This document shows positions 12,430 through 25,524 of a stretch of DNA of 64,000 bases, one piece after another. Under the pieces are notes generated by a model, which saw only the letters and a program-made list of their open reading frames with translations, was not told where the DNA came from and did no database searches. The translations under genes and the position numbers were made by a program. This DNA is from Stictocephala bisonia (Eukaryota > Arthropoda > Insecta > Hemiptera > Membracidae), in NCBI GenBank assembly GCA_035578905.1, contig JAQJVL010000197.1, positions 341,243 through 405,242 on the forward strand, read 5' to 3'. How positions within the stretch are numbered: the first letter of the stretch is position 1; each line of letters starts with the position of its first letter.

Positions 12430-12540
12430 TTAAGAGTGGCTTGCTATGCAGATTGTCCCAGGTTCAAAACCAGTGTGAACATCTAGTCTATATCTCTGCG
12501 TCTCCCGTGATTTAAAGGTCACGTTAATTAGGTGGTCCAA
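12430..12540 (+). mobile_element. Possible SINE head with B-box-like sequence
   Basis: GTGGCTTGCTATGCAG is followed by CCCAGGTTCAAAACCAG. The second resembles a pol III B box (GGTTCAAAACC), the first loosely an A box. The spacing is short and no second copy is visible in the window. Confidence 0.3.
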
Positions 12541-12819
12541 AAACCAATAATGAGCATTTAGACCAACTTAAAGTCGTATAAAATTTAGTATTTTTGCTCT
12601 GAGACATAATAATAATTTTAAGCACTTGATGGGCATAATGATCGGATATATCCGTCTTGACAACCGAGACTGAAGAGGTTGGCACATTGATTATAACGTT
12701 GCGAGGGCTGTACTTGACAGAGGAGCGCAGGTCCCAAGAGTATTAAAGTCAGCCATTTTATTAAACACATTTTACGTTTCTAACTTCCTTTATCGAAACT
12801 TTCCTCCCGTATAACTAAA

Positions 12820-13425
12820 CAGCTAACACCACACTCTGTTGACGTGAACACTATACGTAACTTAATTTGAATATATGTGTATGATGTATGTGTGCATACG
12901 CTTCCGTATGACTCGATCAAACAGCTACCACCACACTCTGTTGACGTGAACACTATACGTAACTTAATTTGAATATATGTGTATGATGTATGTGTGCATA
13001 CGCTTCCGTATGACTCGATCAAACAGCTAAGACCGCATTCTGTTGACGTGAACACTATACGTAACTTAATTTGAATATATGTGTATGATGTATGTGTGCA
13101 TACGCTTCCGTATGACTCGATCAAACAGCTACCACCACGCTCTGTTGACGTGAACACTATACGTAACTGAATTTGAATATATGTGTGTAATGTATGTGTA
13201 CATACGCTTCCGTATGACTCGATCAAACAGCTACCACCGCACTCTGTTGACGTGAACACTATACGTAGCTGAATTTGAATATATGTGTGTGATTTATGTG
13301 TACATATGCTTCCGTATGACTCGATCAAACAGCTACCACCACACTCTGTTGACGTGAACACTACACGTAACTTAATTTGAGTATATGTGTGTGATGTATG
13401 TGTACAATATATGCTTCCGTATTAC
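12820..13425. repeat. 102-bp tandem repeat, six units
   Basis: Units begin near 12820, 12922, 13024, 13126, 13228 and 13330. Each has ACTCTGTTGACGTGAACACT, ATACGTAACTTAATTTGAAT, ATGTGTGTGATGTATGTGT and ACGCTTCCGTATGACTCGAT. The period is a multiple of three and a 193-codon minus-strand frame stays open through it (12780-13361), an artefact of the array. Units differ by a few percent; units 4-6 share GTACATA where 1-3 have GTGCATA. Confidence 0.9.
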
Positions 13426-13759
13426 AGTTGAAAAGTTTTTATCTGTCGTTTCCTTTCTTTATCGTATTGTCTTGTACTTTCCTCTTTTAATTTTTATATA
13501 CCCTATTTATATATTCTACCTGGCGTACTTTACCAAGTTTCAATTTGTTAAGTCTATGCAAATTGCATTTGCACTTCGGTGTCAGTCCTTATATGTTATA
13601 GATTTTTTAGTATCTATCATTTATTATATATATATTTGACTTCCTTAGTTAGAGATTAGTTATTTTTAGGAACCCTAGTATACTAATACATGTTTTTAGT
13701 TTATTTGATAGAACTCGTCCCGCGCACAGGTCGTCCTAGACCTATGTGGGACTATTTTT

Positions 13760-16729
<2,970 letters not shown>

Positions 16730-16817
16730 ATCAAGGTTTACTATGTATAAATTAGTTCACATTAGGGCTACTATTTTAATAAAATCAAAGATAAATATAA
16801 TAAAGTACCCTTTTATT

Positions 16818-16853
<36 letters not shown>

Positions 16854-16861
16854 AAATATAT

Positions 16862-16891
16862 GACTAGTTTCGGCTCTTAGGCCATCTTCAG
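16862..16891 (-). ncRNA. Hammerhead-ribozyme-like motif (left arm)
   Basis: Read on the minus strand: CTGAAGA core, one T, GGC/GCC helix II with a 6-nt loop, GAA, palindromic ACTAGT (helix III by self-folding or dimer pairing) and C at the cleavage position. It is the mirror copy of 16911-16940. Helix I has only about 3 bp because the head-to-head junction cuts the 5' strand. Confidence 0.7.
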
Positions 16892-16910
16892 ATAGTAGAT
16901 TATTTACTAT

Positions 16911-16940
16911 CTGAAGATGGCCTAAGAGCCGAAACTAGTC
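16911..16940 (+). ncRNA. Hammerhead-ribozyme-like motif (right arm)
   Basis: CTGAAGA at 16911-16917, T at 16918, helix II GGC (16919-16921) with GCC (16928-16930), GAA at 16931-16933, palindrome ACTAGT at 16934-16939 and predicted cleavage after C16940. All invariant core positions of the hammerhead family are present. A single unpaired T between the first core and helix II departs from the usual G-C closing pair. The six-base palindrome would give a 2-bp helix III in a monomer but a 6-bp one in a dimer. Penelope-like elements are known to carry such minimal hammerheads. Confidence 0.7.
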
Positions 16941-16948
16941 ATATATTT

Positions 16949-16991
<43 letters not shown>

Positions 16992-17271
16992 AATAAAAGG
17001 GTACTTTATTATATTTATCTTTGATTTTATCAAGGTTTACTATCTTAAGATAAAAGGAATTCACGAAAGAATCATTCATTATATTGATATAATTTCTAAT
17101 TTTAATAACTAGGATTGGATAGGGAATGTTGCCCTAGAGGGTATTTTGCCATTGTACCACTTTCAGCCTAGGTTTCCTTATGCTGCGTGTTGCCAGAACC
17201 CACATATCTGCCCATATACGTATTTACTCTCCCACCCACTCATACTCGTACTTTTGGTGGTACATGTATAT

Positions 17272-18863
17272 TATAGACCGCGCGGCGAAGGTCCGGCCTC
17301 GAGCCCGCCGGGCGGTGATAGGGAGTAGACGGGTGGAGGGTCCAATATGCCTGCAGTCCTGGAAACATTCGCTAGTGTCAGACTTTCCCACGCTAGGAGT
17401 CTTTTCCATGCTTGATTCTAAAATAAGTTACGTTAATTGTTACCTACGGATGCACATTCAGTACGTTTCAAGACTGCGTGCAATATATTGGCTTGTGGTT
17501 TAGCGTGTTAAGAAGTTTTACTCAAGTGTACGATAAACAATTATTTAGTTGGTTATATGTTTATTTTTATCTAACTACTATAGTGTAATAAGTCAGTTTG
17601 TATTTTTTTGTGTTCCTTAAGTGTGTTAAGAGTCTGCAGAGTCTGTCGACCATACTGGTTTAATTCTCATAAAAACGTTATTTTGAATCCATATTTTTAT
17701 CATTATTTATTTACCAAAAGTTGTGTATGAGTTGTCATTTAAAATGCTATCATATTGCGCATTGGGTTTGCTTTTGATATTATGAATACATATGCCTAGT
17801 TTTGAAAAATAGGAAAAATAAAATCTTCAAACTAAATAATTTTTATATTTATTCTATTACACTAATTATAAATCCACAAAGCAGTTCAACGAGTAATTTC
17901 ACTCTTGATCAAATACAATTTGTTTGGAAAAGACCGTTTAAAAATAATTGTTCAATTTGCACACGCGTGATCATTTGTCCGGTTCGAAAAAACATCGTTC
18001 TAATGAGATTAAATCCAACATGGCCGACAGCCTCTGCAGACTATTAAAGTTGTAAAATTAGTGAATGTAAATCCTAAATAGTTTATTCCTTTAGTGGTTC
18101 CTGCCTCAACTATGGCTCGCTTTATTCCTAAAGTAGCTCAAGGAAAAAAGTACTAGAAGTCAGGGTAGGGAAATTATTTGGAAAGTAAGTGAGTTCTTGG
18201 CGAATGAGGCCAAATTAAGAGATGAACAACGAATCCCCGTAAAAATCGTTAGAACGAACTACAGTTGCATGTGGCGTTTCAAAAACTTTTATAAAGGAAA
18301 TTTGGTGTGAAAAGTGTTTATTGGACACTTCAGCGGAAAGAGAGCGTTCGTTCACAACACAAAAAAATACAAGAGAAAAAGAACAGTGACAGAACTAGAC
18401 GATTTCGACAAATGTGTCATTAGAAGAACCGTCCATGAGTTTTATAAAACGGACGAGTCACTCCCAACTCGTCATTTTTATTTTAAGCCGATTTAAATAA
18501 AAATGATATGTATTTTAACGGTTCGGGAAATCACAGAAATATATTTGTTAGTGACAGTAAGAAGTATATATTTTTTAGTTACTTAATTTCAATTAAAATT
18601 ATTAACTGATTTATAATTTTGTATGATATATTTAATTGTTGTTATTGATATACGTTTTAATTTGTTATCTTTCAAACTCAACCAATTTGATGTTTTTATT
18701 TTAAATAATGGTCTAATTATAAGAAATATCAAAATACAAATACTTCATAAACACGTAAACAATCACCCTTTACGATCTGTCTGTGACCACCTCGCTCAGA
18801 GTCGATGTTTTTATATGACTAGTAGGCCAGCCAGGAGGCCGGACCTTCAGCGCGCGTACTATA
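17272..18863 (+). mobile_element. Decayed mariner/IS630-type DNA transposon
   Basis: The 29 bp at 17272-17300 and the reverse complement of 18835-18863 match except at a few positions, both containing GAAGGTCCGGCCTC next to a CGCG-rich start. TA lies at the ends, as in the Tc1/mariner superfamily. The right half contains a broken N-terminal transposase region (18147-18496). The middle (17690-18050) recurs as a solo fragment at 33280-33690. At 1.6 kb and with no catalytic domain visible, it is an inactive deletion derivative. Its GC-rich ends contrast with the AT-rich interior. Confidence 0.7.
18147..18496 (+). pseudogene. N-terminal fragment of DDE (IS630/mariner-type) transposase
   Basis: One frame reads SQGREIIWKVSEFLANEAK and continues IPVKIVRTN (about 18155-18260). 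After a frameshift a second frame (18314-18496) reads KRKRTVTELDDFDKCVIRRT followed by VHEFYKTDESLPT. The 'SQGREII..V..F...E' helix-turn-helix segment and the 'LDDFDKCVIRRTVHEFY' segment are typical of the N-terminal region of an IS630/mariner-like transposase family common in insects. The piece between is scrambled by indels and the catalytic part is missing. Its position inside an element with inverted ends supports the assignment. Confidence 0.65.
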
Positions 18864-19486
18864 CCACCATAGTGCAAGTTGGTGATAGTAGTGCTCGTCT
18901 TTGATTATATACCTATGCTCTGAAACACTTTCTTATAAGTCAAGTTTAAGAACTTATTTCACCATTTATTTGAAAGAAAAGTATGAATAAATTCAGAAAA
19001 AAAAAACAAATACTGTATTCAAAGTTATGTTAACTTTAATCACCAGAACTTTAGAGTTTGACTATTTCATACCTATGAAATGGTATCATTGCTCATAAAA
19101 TATTTATAATTTTTATAATAAATCTAAAGAAAAACTAGATTAAAACATAACATTTACATAGTAATAAATTACAATCACATATGCAGACTTATAATTTATA
19201 CATTATAAGTTACTTTAGGATATTGTTAATCTAAATCCCAATGTCAGGCCAAGTTAAAGATCTCCTACTCATAGGCAAACATGACCTACAGACAGTTAAA
19301 TATCTACAATGAAGGATATTTTAAGCACACCCTTAATAATGTATTCACATTAGGTTTATTGGTATGCTTAAGGGGTAAATAATAGATCAAATAAACACAC
19401 ATAGGCTACCATCCTGCAAGACCAGTCCGACGGTCATCCCTACCGATTATGAAAATTAGTCTTACGTATATACTAAGACTAATGTT
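18864..19486. other. AT-rich intergenic stretch
   Basis: Nothing recognisable between the mariner-like element and the SINE at 19487. Confidence 0.45.
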
Positions 19487-19926
19487 GGCACTGGTGGCGC
19501 AGTGCTGTAACCCAGCTACTCGGGGGCAAAGTGTTTGGGAGATTGTAGGTGATAGGTTCCATGCTTGGTACTCTTAATACCAACATGTTGTCCGCTAAAT
19601 GGTTGCCATCAACATAGACACTACTAGAGAAGTCTGGAGTGTCCATGTTTAATGGTAGTCAAGGTTCAGATGTTGTGTAGTGAAGAGAACTGAGTGTCAG
19701 ATTTGTCAGTTAGCTGAAAATCAGATCAACACTGAGATCAAAGCTGTAGGTCCCATAGTTGCCCTGGTTATTGGGCTGTTAATAAATAGTCATTTCTGAG
19801 CTAAGTCGAACTCAGATAGTAACAATGACTACACTCGTTCATCTACACTCATCACACTCATTCACTCCTCATATTCGCCCATATCTCTACGATCGGCGTC
19901 TTACAGATGAATAATGAATAATGAAT
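19487..19926 (+). mobile_element. tRNA-derived SINE, longest copy
   Basis: The head reads GGCACTGGTGGCGCAGTGCT. TGGCGCAGTGC fits a pol III A box, and GATAGGTTCCATGC about 50 nt on resembles a worn B box. The body (AGACTTCTCTAGTAGTG on the opposite strand, and a tail ending GATCGGCGTCTTACAG) is shared with inverted copies at 47603-47955 and 32554-32680. It ends in a short ATGAATA-type repeat, usual for SINE tails. There is no coding capacity; mobilisation would depend on a LINE. Confidence 0.75.
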
Positions 19927-20139
19927 ATACCTTTACATTTAGAATATGGTATGGTCTCCATAATATAGAGGCAGGATAGGTTTAAATCATATAAGGACTT
20001 GAAGGTGACTTCGTATAGGAGGCTCAGGATCTATGCCGTGAATCTGAGCCTGTCTTACTGTATTTGTAAGTAGTAAGTAACCTTATGAAATCGAAGAGTA
20101 AAAAGTTTTTAAAAAATATTAAAGGATGTCTTTTTTAGC

Positions 20140-20400
20140 CAGTAAGCTTAGAGCTAAGAAGCCCTCTCTAATACTTAACATGGCTAACAACATATTAATG
20201 GTGATTTCTGACACACCTCCCCACTATCTGAACAAGTAAGATTCTTGCAAGGTTGGAACCCATCACTGGTCACCCATCCAAATAACAGCCACGCTCGATG
20301 CTGCTTGTCACCGTATTCTTGCGATAACATCAGAACCATCCGACAAGGCAACTGGCAACCTTATGTACTCAGCTGCCCTCCAGTACTAACACCGTATGAT
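20140..20400 (-). mobile_element. 5S rRNA-like SINE (inverted)
   Basis: On the minus strand AAGCAGCATCGAGCGTGGCT is followed by GTTATTTGGATGGGTGACC. This parallels the internal promoter region of eukaryotic 5S rRNA (A box, intermediate element and start of C box: AAGCAGCGTCGGGC...TGGATGGG.GACC). Sequence on both sides does not resemble 5S, so this is a SINE with a 5S-type promoter and not a 5S gene. The 3' portion, which includes the reverse of GCTAAGAAGCC, recurs at 54975-55140. Confidence 0.65.
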
Positions 20401-20820
20401 AAGAAATGGTAGATAGTAATAATACTACCATAAGTTGTCCACGTGACTTTAGTAGTGCATTATGTTAGTAATTTTCTCAGGGAGTAAATACCGTTGGCCA
20501 ACCTAAAGCAGAACATGTTGTCACAACAATTGGACTAATATAGCCTGTGTTACAAAGGTACATGTGGGTCATATATCCCCCACCCCTGAACACTAAATAA
20601 TCTCTCTCAACATATGCCTTATATCAATATATAGGCCTACTTGGGGTGATATTTAATGATAATGGACGAAGAGCAGGCCTATAAATAATTACGTTTTAAA
20701 ACATTTTGAAGGATTTTTAAATGAAAATCAGGAAATAATTGTGATTGGAAAAATATTTAATTTTTAAGACAACTATTGACTTTCCGTTTAAGAAAATTGT
20801 TAAATATATGTCATGCATTG

Positions 20821-20885
20821 ATACACCCACCCACCCATACATGTACAGTGGTATTGACCCAACCATATACGTACGTTAGTATTGA
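20821..20885. repeat. Minisatellite fragment of the CCCACCCACC/CGTACAGTGGTA family
   Basis: About two units related to the arrays at 45930-47010 and 57765-57940. Confidence 0.75.
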
Positions 20886-21215
20886 CACAACTCTATTCTG
20901 TGCTATATAAAACTGCACAAAAAAGTACAGACCATAAGGATATATATATCTTTTTTTTAATAAGTCGTTTTAAGAAATTAATCAAAAAATTTATGGCAAG
21001 AGAAAGAGTATTAAAAAATAAAATGTTTAATTTAATTTTTATTTTTATTAAGAGTACAATATATACGAAACTTGCAATAAGAGAAAAAAAGAAGAAGGAA
21101 AATGGAACGGTTTTTAGAAACGACGAAATGGAATAGTGCAGTTTAATTATGAGTAGATATTAGGAATAAAACAAAATATATATATATATATATATATATA
21201 AAGTAATATAAAGTT

Positions 21216-21272
<57 letters not shown>

Positions 21273-22384
21273 GATGAAGTTTACAACATTATGAATAAAT
21301 TAAATTATACATTAACGATGCCAATTTTACATCTATTGACCACATTATACTAAAATAAACTATATGTTCAATATTGCGGTTGGAGGTACACGTGTTAAAT
21401 TATTTACTCAATCCTATTGATGTGGCAAACTACGACACTGTTGCATCAACGTGTTTCTGGGTCATGCATGCGACATAATGGTTCTTCCGTGTACAGAACA
21501 TCAATCATTGAGAGCTGGTGAATATTACATCACAGAACATCTTCTAGGTAAAGTAGCCTTCCTCTATAGGAAATAAATGTCAAGTAATATGTGTGACATT
21601 TATAACTGGCTTTTAAAATAACAAGTAAACGACCATTTATGTACAATATTCAACATGAATTGATAAGCCACTCATTACTAAAAACCCTTTAGTCGAGTTT
21701 TAAGAATTTTTAATTGTTTGTTTTTATGGTCCTACAGGGTTTTAAATCTGTCCCTGGTTTTAAATCTGGAATACTTTTTGGTATAGTATTTAAAATTAGA
21801 AAAAAGTAATAAGTCGTTAACAATTTATCGATTAAATTAGTTGTTTTGAACCATCTTGTTTCTTAAAACCACACCCAAATCAATCTAATGTCAACTTATT
21901 ACAAGTGACAACATCTAATTAATGTACTGTATTAGAATATTCCAAGAGAAATTTTGGTGAATTATAAATAGTTTAACTAATCTCAAATAAATAACGCAAA
22001 GGAGAAATGGAACTGTGGTAGTTGAATATAATTGCTAATATTCAATTAAAACGAAAAACAACCTTCTTATAGTTATTTATATTATAATAACCTTATGTCT
22101 CTTCATAATTTACGTCACTTACACCCATAATATTGAATCTTGTTTTCTGTTACTATTTAATACAATTTTTAAGTATTTGGTGACATTATGCTTTTTTTTG
22201 TATGGTCCCTAGCTCAGAATACTGATTTGAATAGTGATTTGAATATTTACAGCAACGTTTTAATAGTTATATAGATTTGTCCTATTCCATCAGGCTGGTT
22301 CATATTATTTAGGCGATACATACATCACTTGTTTGTCACCTCTAATAAATAATTTAAATATCTGTTTACACAATATGTACCTAT
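20886..22384. other. AT-rich intergenic stretch
   Basis: Contains the (TA)n tract at 21177-21270. No gene recognised. An 84-codon lysine-rich frame at 20882-21136 has AT-driven composition and no family signal. Confidence 0.5.
21177..21270. repeat. (TA)n microsatellite
   Basis: Two TA-dinucleotide runs separated by about 20 bp of AT-rich sequence. Confidence 0.9.
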
Positions 22385-22719
22385 ATCCTCCTGAGACCCA
22401 GTGTGCTATTTTTAGGACGTGTACATAAACTGTATTGAGTCCTAGAAAAATATATGGCTTTAAAGTAGATAAGACCGAATGTACTATATTTAGGACATAT
22501 ATTTTAAATCAGCTGAGACCTGAATTTTTTTTTGTTTTATTTCTGGTTTATTTGTCACAAACCACATTAACAACAACTTATTTAAACACGAAAAAATACT
22601 CAAAAAATTTTCGATATATTATAAAGTACAATTATTTATGTCCTATAAAAAGCACATCCGTTCCTAATATGGTTAAGGTGGAAAGTGAATGAATCTACAT
22701 GTTAAATGTTATGAACTAT

Positions 22720-22725
22720 TTTATT
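22720..22725 (-). terminator. Polyadenylation signal of the transposase gene
   Basis: AATAAA on the minus strand, about 47 nt past the stop codon. A second AATAAA overlaps the stop codon region. I cannot see the cleavage site directly. Confidence 0.5.
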
Positions 22726-22771
22726 TCTCAATTATAAACAATCTTTTACTTCTGTATGTATAGTTACTGGT

Positions 22772-25232
22772 TTATTTTTGATGGAACTGAAAGAAGCAGT
22801 TTTTATTTTTTTTTAAGCAAAGGAAAACATTGCATTTTGCGCAATAAATAGTGCTCTTCAGCTTGCACTTTGGCATTCTGCATCTTTGTTGTTGCCCTTC
22901 ATGAACCTTAGGTAGGTGCTTTGCACCCTTTGTGCGCACAACTGACGAAGGTAGGGACTTTTTTCTCCCATCCTCAAAAACGATAACATCTTCTTCCGAA
23001 TCGTCTTCAACAAACGTTTCATTGGGCTCACAATTCTTGTTGATAAGGCGTTCCCCAAACATCAACTTGAATGTCCTAAGTTGAGGAATATCCCTGTTTG
23101 CAAATCCCCGTTCTTTCTTGTGTTTTCTCATCTGTAGCCAGGCATTTACTATGGCTAAATCAACAAAATGCAAAATGCACCTTACTGTCCACTTTTTTGT
23201 TCTAGACCGGGAAGGACAGTACGACAACATCCTATCTGCCAGGTCTACACCTCCCATATTTTTGTTATATGAGTCTATAACCTTTGGTTGTTTGATTTCA
23301 ACATACCTCTTTTCTTTCTTATTCCATCTTTTAACAGTACATTCTGGATCCTGACTTTCATGTGTTGAAAGCAAAACAACTGGTTTATTATCCAACCACT
23401 TGGTGCATGCAATCAACTTGTCTTCCCTAACAGTAACGTTAGTAGTGCCTCTGTTTTGTTTTTTAAATAACTTGTCATCAATTAAATCATTGTTTTTAGG
23501 CACCTGATTTTTCATCAGTGTACCTGAGCACCTGATTCCCCTACTAATAAGCTCATCTGCTAACTTAACAGTAAGAAAGTATCTATCCATATAAATCACA
23601 TGGCCAGGAACTAATGATCGTGACAGATAAAGCACCGCTGCTTCACCAAGAGAAAAGCCCTGATTGACCTCTAAAGGAAATGTGGTTTTGCCTTGATAGA
23701 TCCTAAAGTCACATATTATACCATTAGAGTTAGCCAAAACAAAAACTTTGAGCCCTACAGGATTTGGTTTGTTGGGGACATACTGTTTTAGACTACAAGT
23801 GCCAGAGAAAGGTATCATCATTTCATCTATGCAGATATGTTGTTCTCGAGGTTGATCCATGCATCCCTGTAAAACTCTGTTAACTAAAGGACGTATTTTC
23901 CAAACACGGTCACTTTGTCTTGCTTCATTGGAAATATCATTGTCAAACACTACCTTTATTGATTTTCTAATAGAAAAGAAGCGATCTCTCGTCATAGAAT
24001 TACTAATTATGGGAATTTTATAATCTTTCTCCCAAAACATTCGTATTTTTGGGAACTGGAGAGCTGACATTACACAATTGATACCGATCCAAACTTTAAG
24101 TTCTTCTAAACTTAATCCTAAAGTCTTACCAGTGGAGTGGACATAAGTTTGATTAGTTTTTTCTACCATTATCTTTAGAAAGTCGTCATCAATGTATTGA
24201 GCAATAAAGTCGTCATCATCCCAAGTTGCATTACAGCTTTCAGGCATGTAAGCTGGTTTGTTGAGGTGGATTGGTTCAGGCTCAAATTTGTTTCCTTTCC
24301 TCCATTTTGGGCCTTCAGGTTTTTTCTTCTCTGACTTACGCTTTGCTTTTGGTATCGGTATTTGCTGAAACAATAACAAAAATTATTAGTTTAATGGAAA
24401 GTAATTTTAGTGCAAAGGGGTTTTGGACAAACTTTAAAACTGAAACTATAATAAAATACATGGTTTTCATTCATTAAGTTTAATTGGACTATTAATTTTA
24501 GTTTAAGTAATCTTGGTACCTTTTTTCTTTTCTGAGATGTTGTGGGCTGTTCTTCTTCGCCACTTGCACTGTCAGAATTCTGATCCATTTCAGGTTCATA
24601 GGTAGGATCTTCATCACTATCATCTACATCGCTATCGAGCAGGTGTTTCAACATTTCCATATTTCGACTTTGTAGCATTTCAGGTTCATCATCTGACCTC
24701 CCATCTTCATAATCTGAATTATCTAAATTGAGCTCATTCAGTATGTCTTCATCGCCAACTGCAAAAAATTATAAATTTGTATTTTACCTAATAATTTCTT
24801 TATTTTGTTTGGTTTTGTAAACAACAGGAAAATATTTATTTTGTTACTAATCACGATTTCAACAGGTACTGTAAAAAGAATTAAATTACTTGTAAATAAT
24901 TATTTTGAATAACAAACTAAACAATGCATGTGCTTTTTTTAAGGAAATAACTGAAATTGTTATACATAGTATTTGAGACCGAATGTGCCATTATTAGCAC
25001 ATGTGTAAAATGGATAAAACTTAATAGAGACCGAATGTGCTTTTTTTAGGACATTAATAAATAATCACAAAAAAATTCATTGAAACTTCATTATTATGAT
25101 TTCTTTATATGCATTACATAAAGTTCATTATTAGTTTAAATATATTTAATAGCTAAATCAACATTTCTATAGTTATTTGTGCTTCTTACCTAGATTTAAA
25201 TGAAGGTCTGCAGAGTTACGACGTGCAGCCAT
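22772..25232 (-). CDS. piggyBac-type transposase (PGBD-like), three exons, 624 aa
   Basis: Cut-and-paste DDE transposase. Exons are 25232-25190, 24758-24520 and 24364-22772. Both introns have GT donors (GTAAG; GTACC) and AG acceptors (TTTTTTGCAG; TTGTTTCAG), and splicing gives an unbroken frame from MAARRNSADLH to a TAA at 22774-22772. Residues about 15-85 are acidic and low-complexity, as in other piggyBac proteins, followed by a basic stretch. The catalytic domain (DDE_Tnp_1_7 type) has aspartates at residue 274 (HICIDEMM), 354 (VIYMDRYF), 468 and 471 (MGGVDLADR), the known piggyBac DDD(D) spacing. A C-terminal cysteine-rich domain (about 589-622) has C589, C594, C602, C605, C610, C617 and H622. 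The length is near the usual ~600 aa. No stop or frameshift is seen, so it may be active. A domesticated gene is less likely, given the element ends. Two introns are less usual for this family. Confidence 0.92.
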
Positions 25233-25524
25233 GATTTCAGGTGCCGGTGACTCATATAACTGAGGCTTGACTGGCTTGAAGACGCGTCATCCAGATTGGC
25301 GGGAAACCGGCTTGACAGTAGTACCAATCTCTGCCTCGAAACAGAGCTAAATTTCCTTTAACTTTTTTTTTACTGATGTGTGCTAAAAACAGCACATTAG
25401 GCGTTTGTTACATAAAATTGAGTTTTTTATCCAGGACTCACTTGAGTGCATGGTTATGTGCTAAAAACAGCACATTAGGCCCTAATTGACAAAAACAACC
25501 TTTTTTCCCAGGTCTCAGGAGGAT

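Larger units (their letters stand above)
16745..17028. mobile_element. Head-to-head ribozyme-bearing foldback insertion, 15-bp target duplication
   Basis: The 15-bp sequence ATCAAGGTTTACTAT occurs at 16730-16744 and again at 17029-17043. Between the copies is a near-perfect inverted repeat (arms 16779-16891 and 16911-17030). Each arm reads, from the centre outwards, a hammerhead-like sequence, an A-rich run (29 T on the left, 37 A on the right), TGAATAAAAGGGTAC and a short AT-rich end. The left arm has a 34-nt extension (16745-16778) with no counterpart on the right. A one-sided extension next to an inverted copy, with target duplication, is a known feature of Penelope retroelements. No protein is encoded, so this would be a non-autonomous or 5'-truncated copy. 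Confidence 0.8.
22402..25478. promoter_or_regulatory. Six subterminal motif copies in the piggyBac-like element
   Basis: The motif is TGTGCTnTTTTTAGsACA, usually preceded by GAGACCGAA. Copies are 22402-22418, 22480-22496, 24984-25000 and 25036-25052 on plus, and about 25378-25398 and 25456-25478 on minus. The last two are clean dyads, GTGCT then AGCAC around an A-rich centre. All lie outside the coding exons and four point inward from the left side. By analogy with subterminal repeats of other DNA transposons I infer transposase-binding sites, perhaps also affecting transcription. Confidence 0.6.
22385..25524 (-). mobile_element. piggyBac-like DNA transposon, apparently complete
   Basis: The ends are a perfect 14-bp inverted repeat, ATCCTCCTGAGACC at 22385-22398 and its reverse complement at 25511-25524. 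Inside each end lie copies of a subterminal motif. A single intact transposase gene fills the minus strand. The 3.1-kb size fits a full element. The expected TTAA target duplication does not abut these ends: the left flank is CCTAT and the right flank CTGAC. Either the true termini differ, the duplication has decayed, or this lineage is unusual. Intact reading frame, good splice sites and matching ends suggest a recent insertion. Confidence 0.85.

Noticed and set aside
20260..20310. 5S rRNA gene
   Set aside because: Only the internal promoter region resembles 5S; the flanking sequence needed for a full-length 5S molecule is unrelated.
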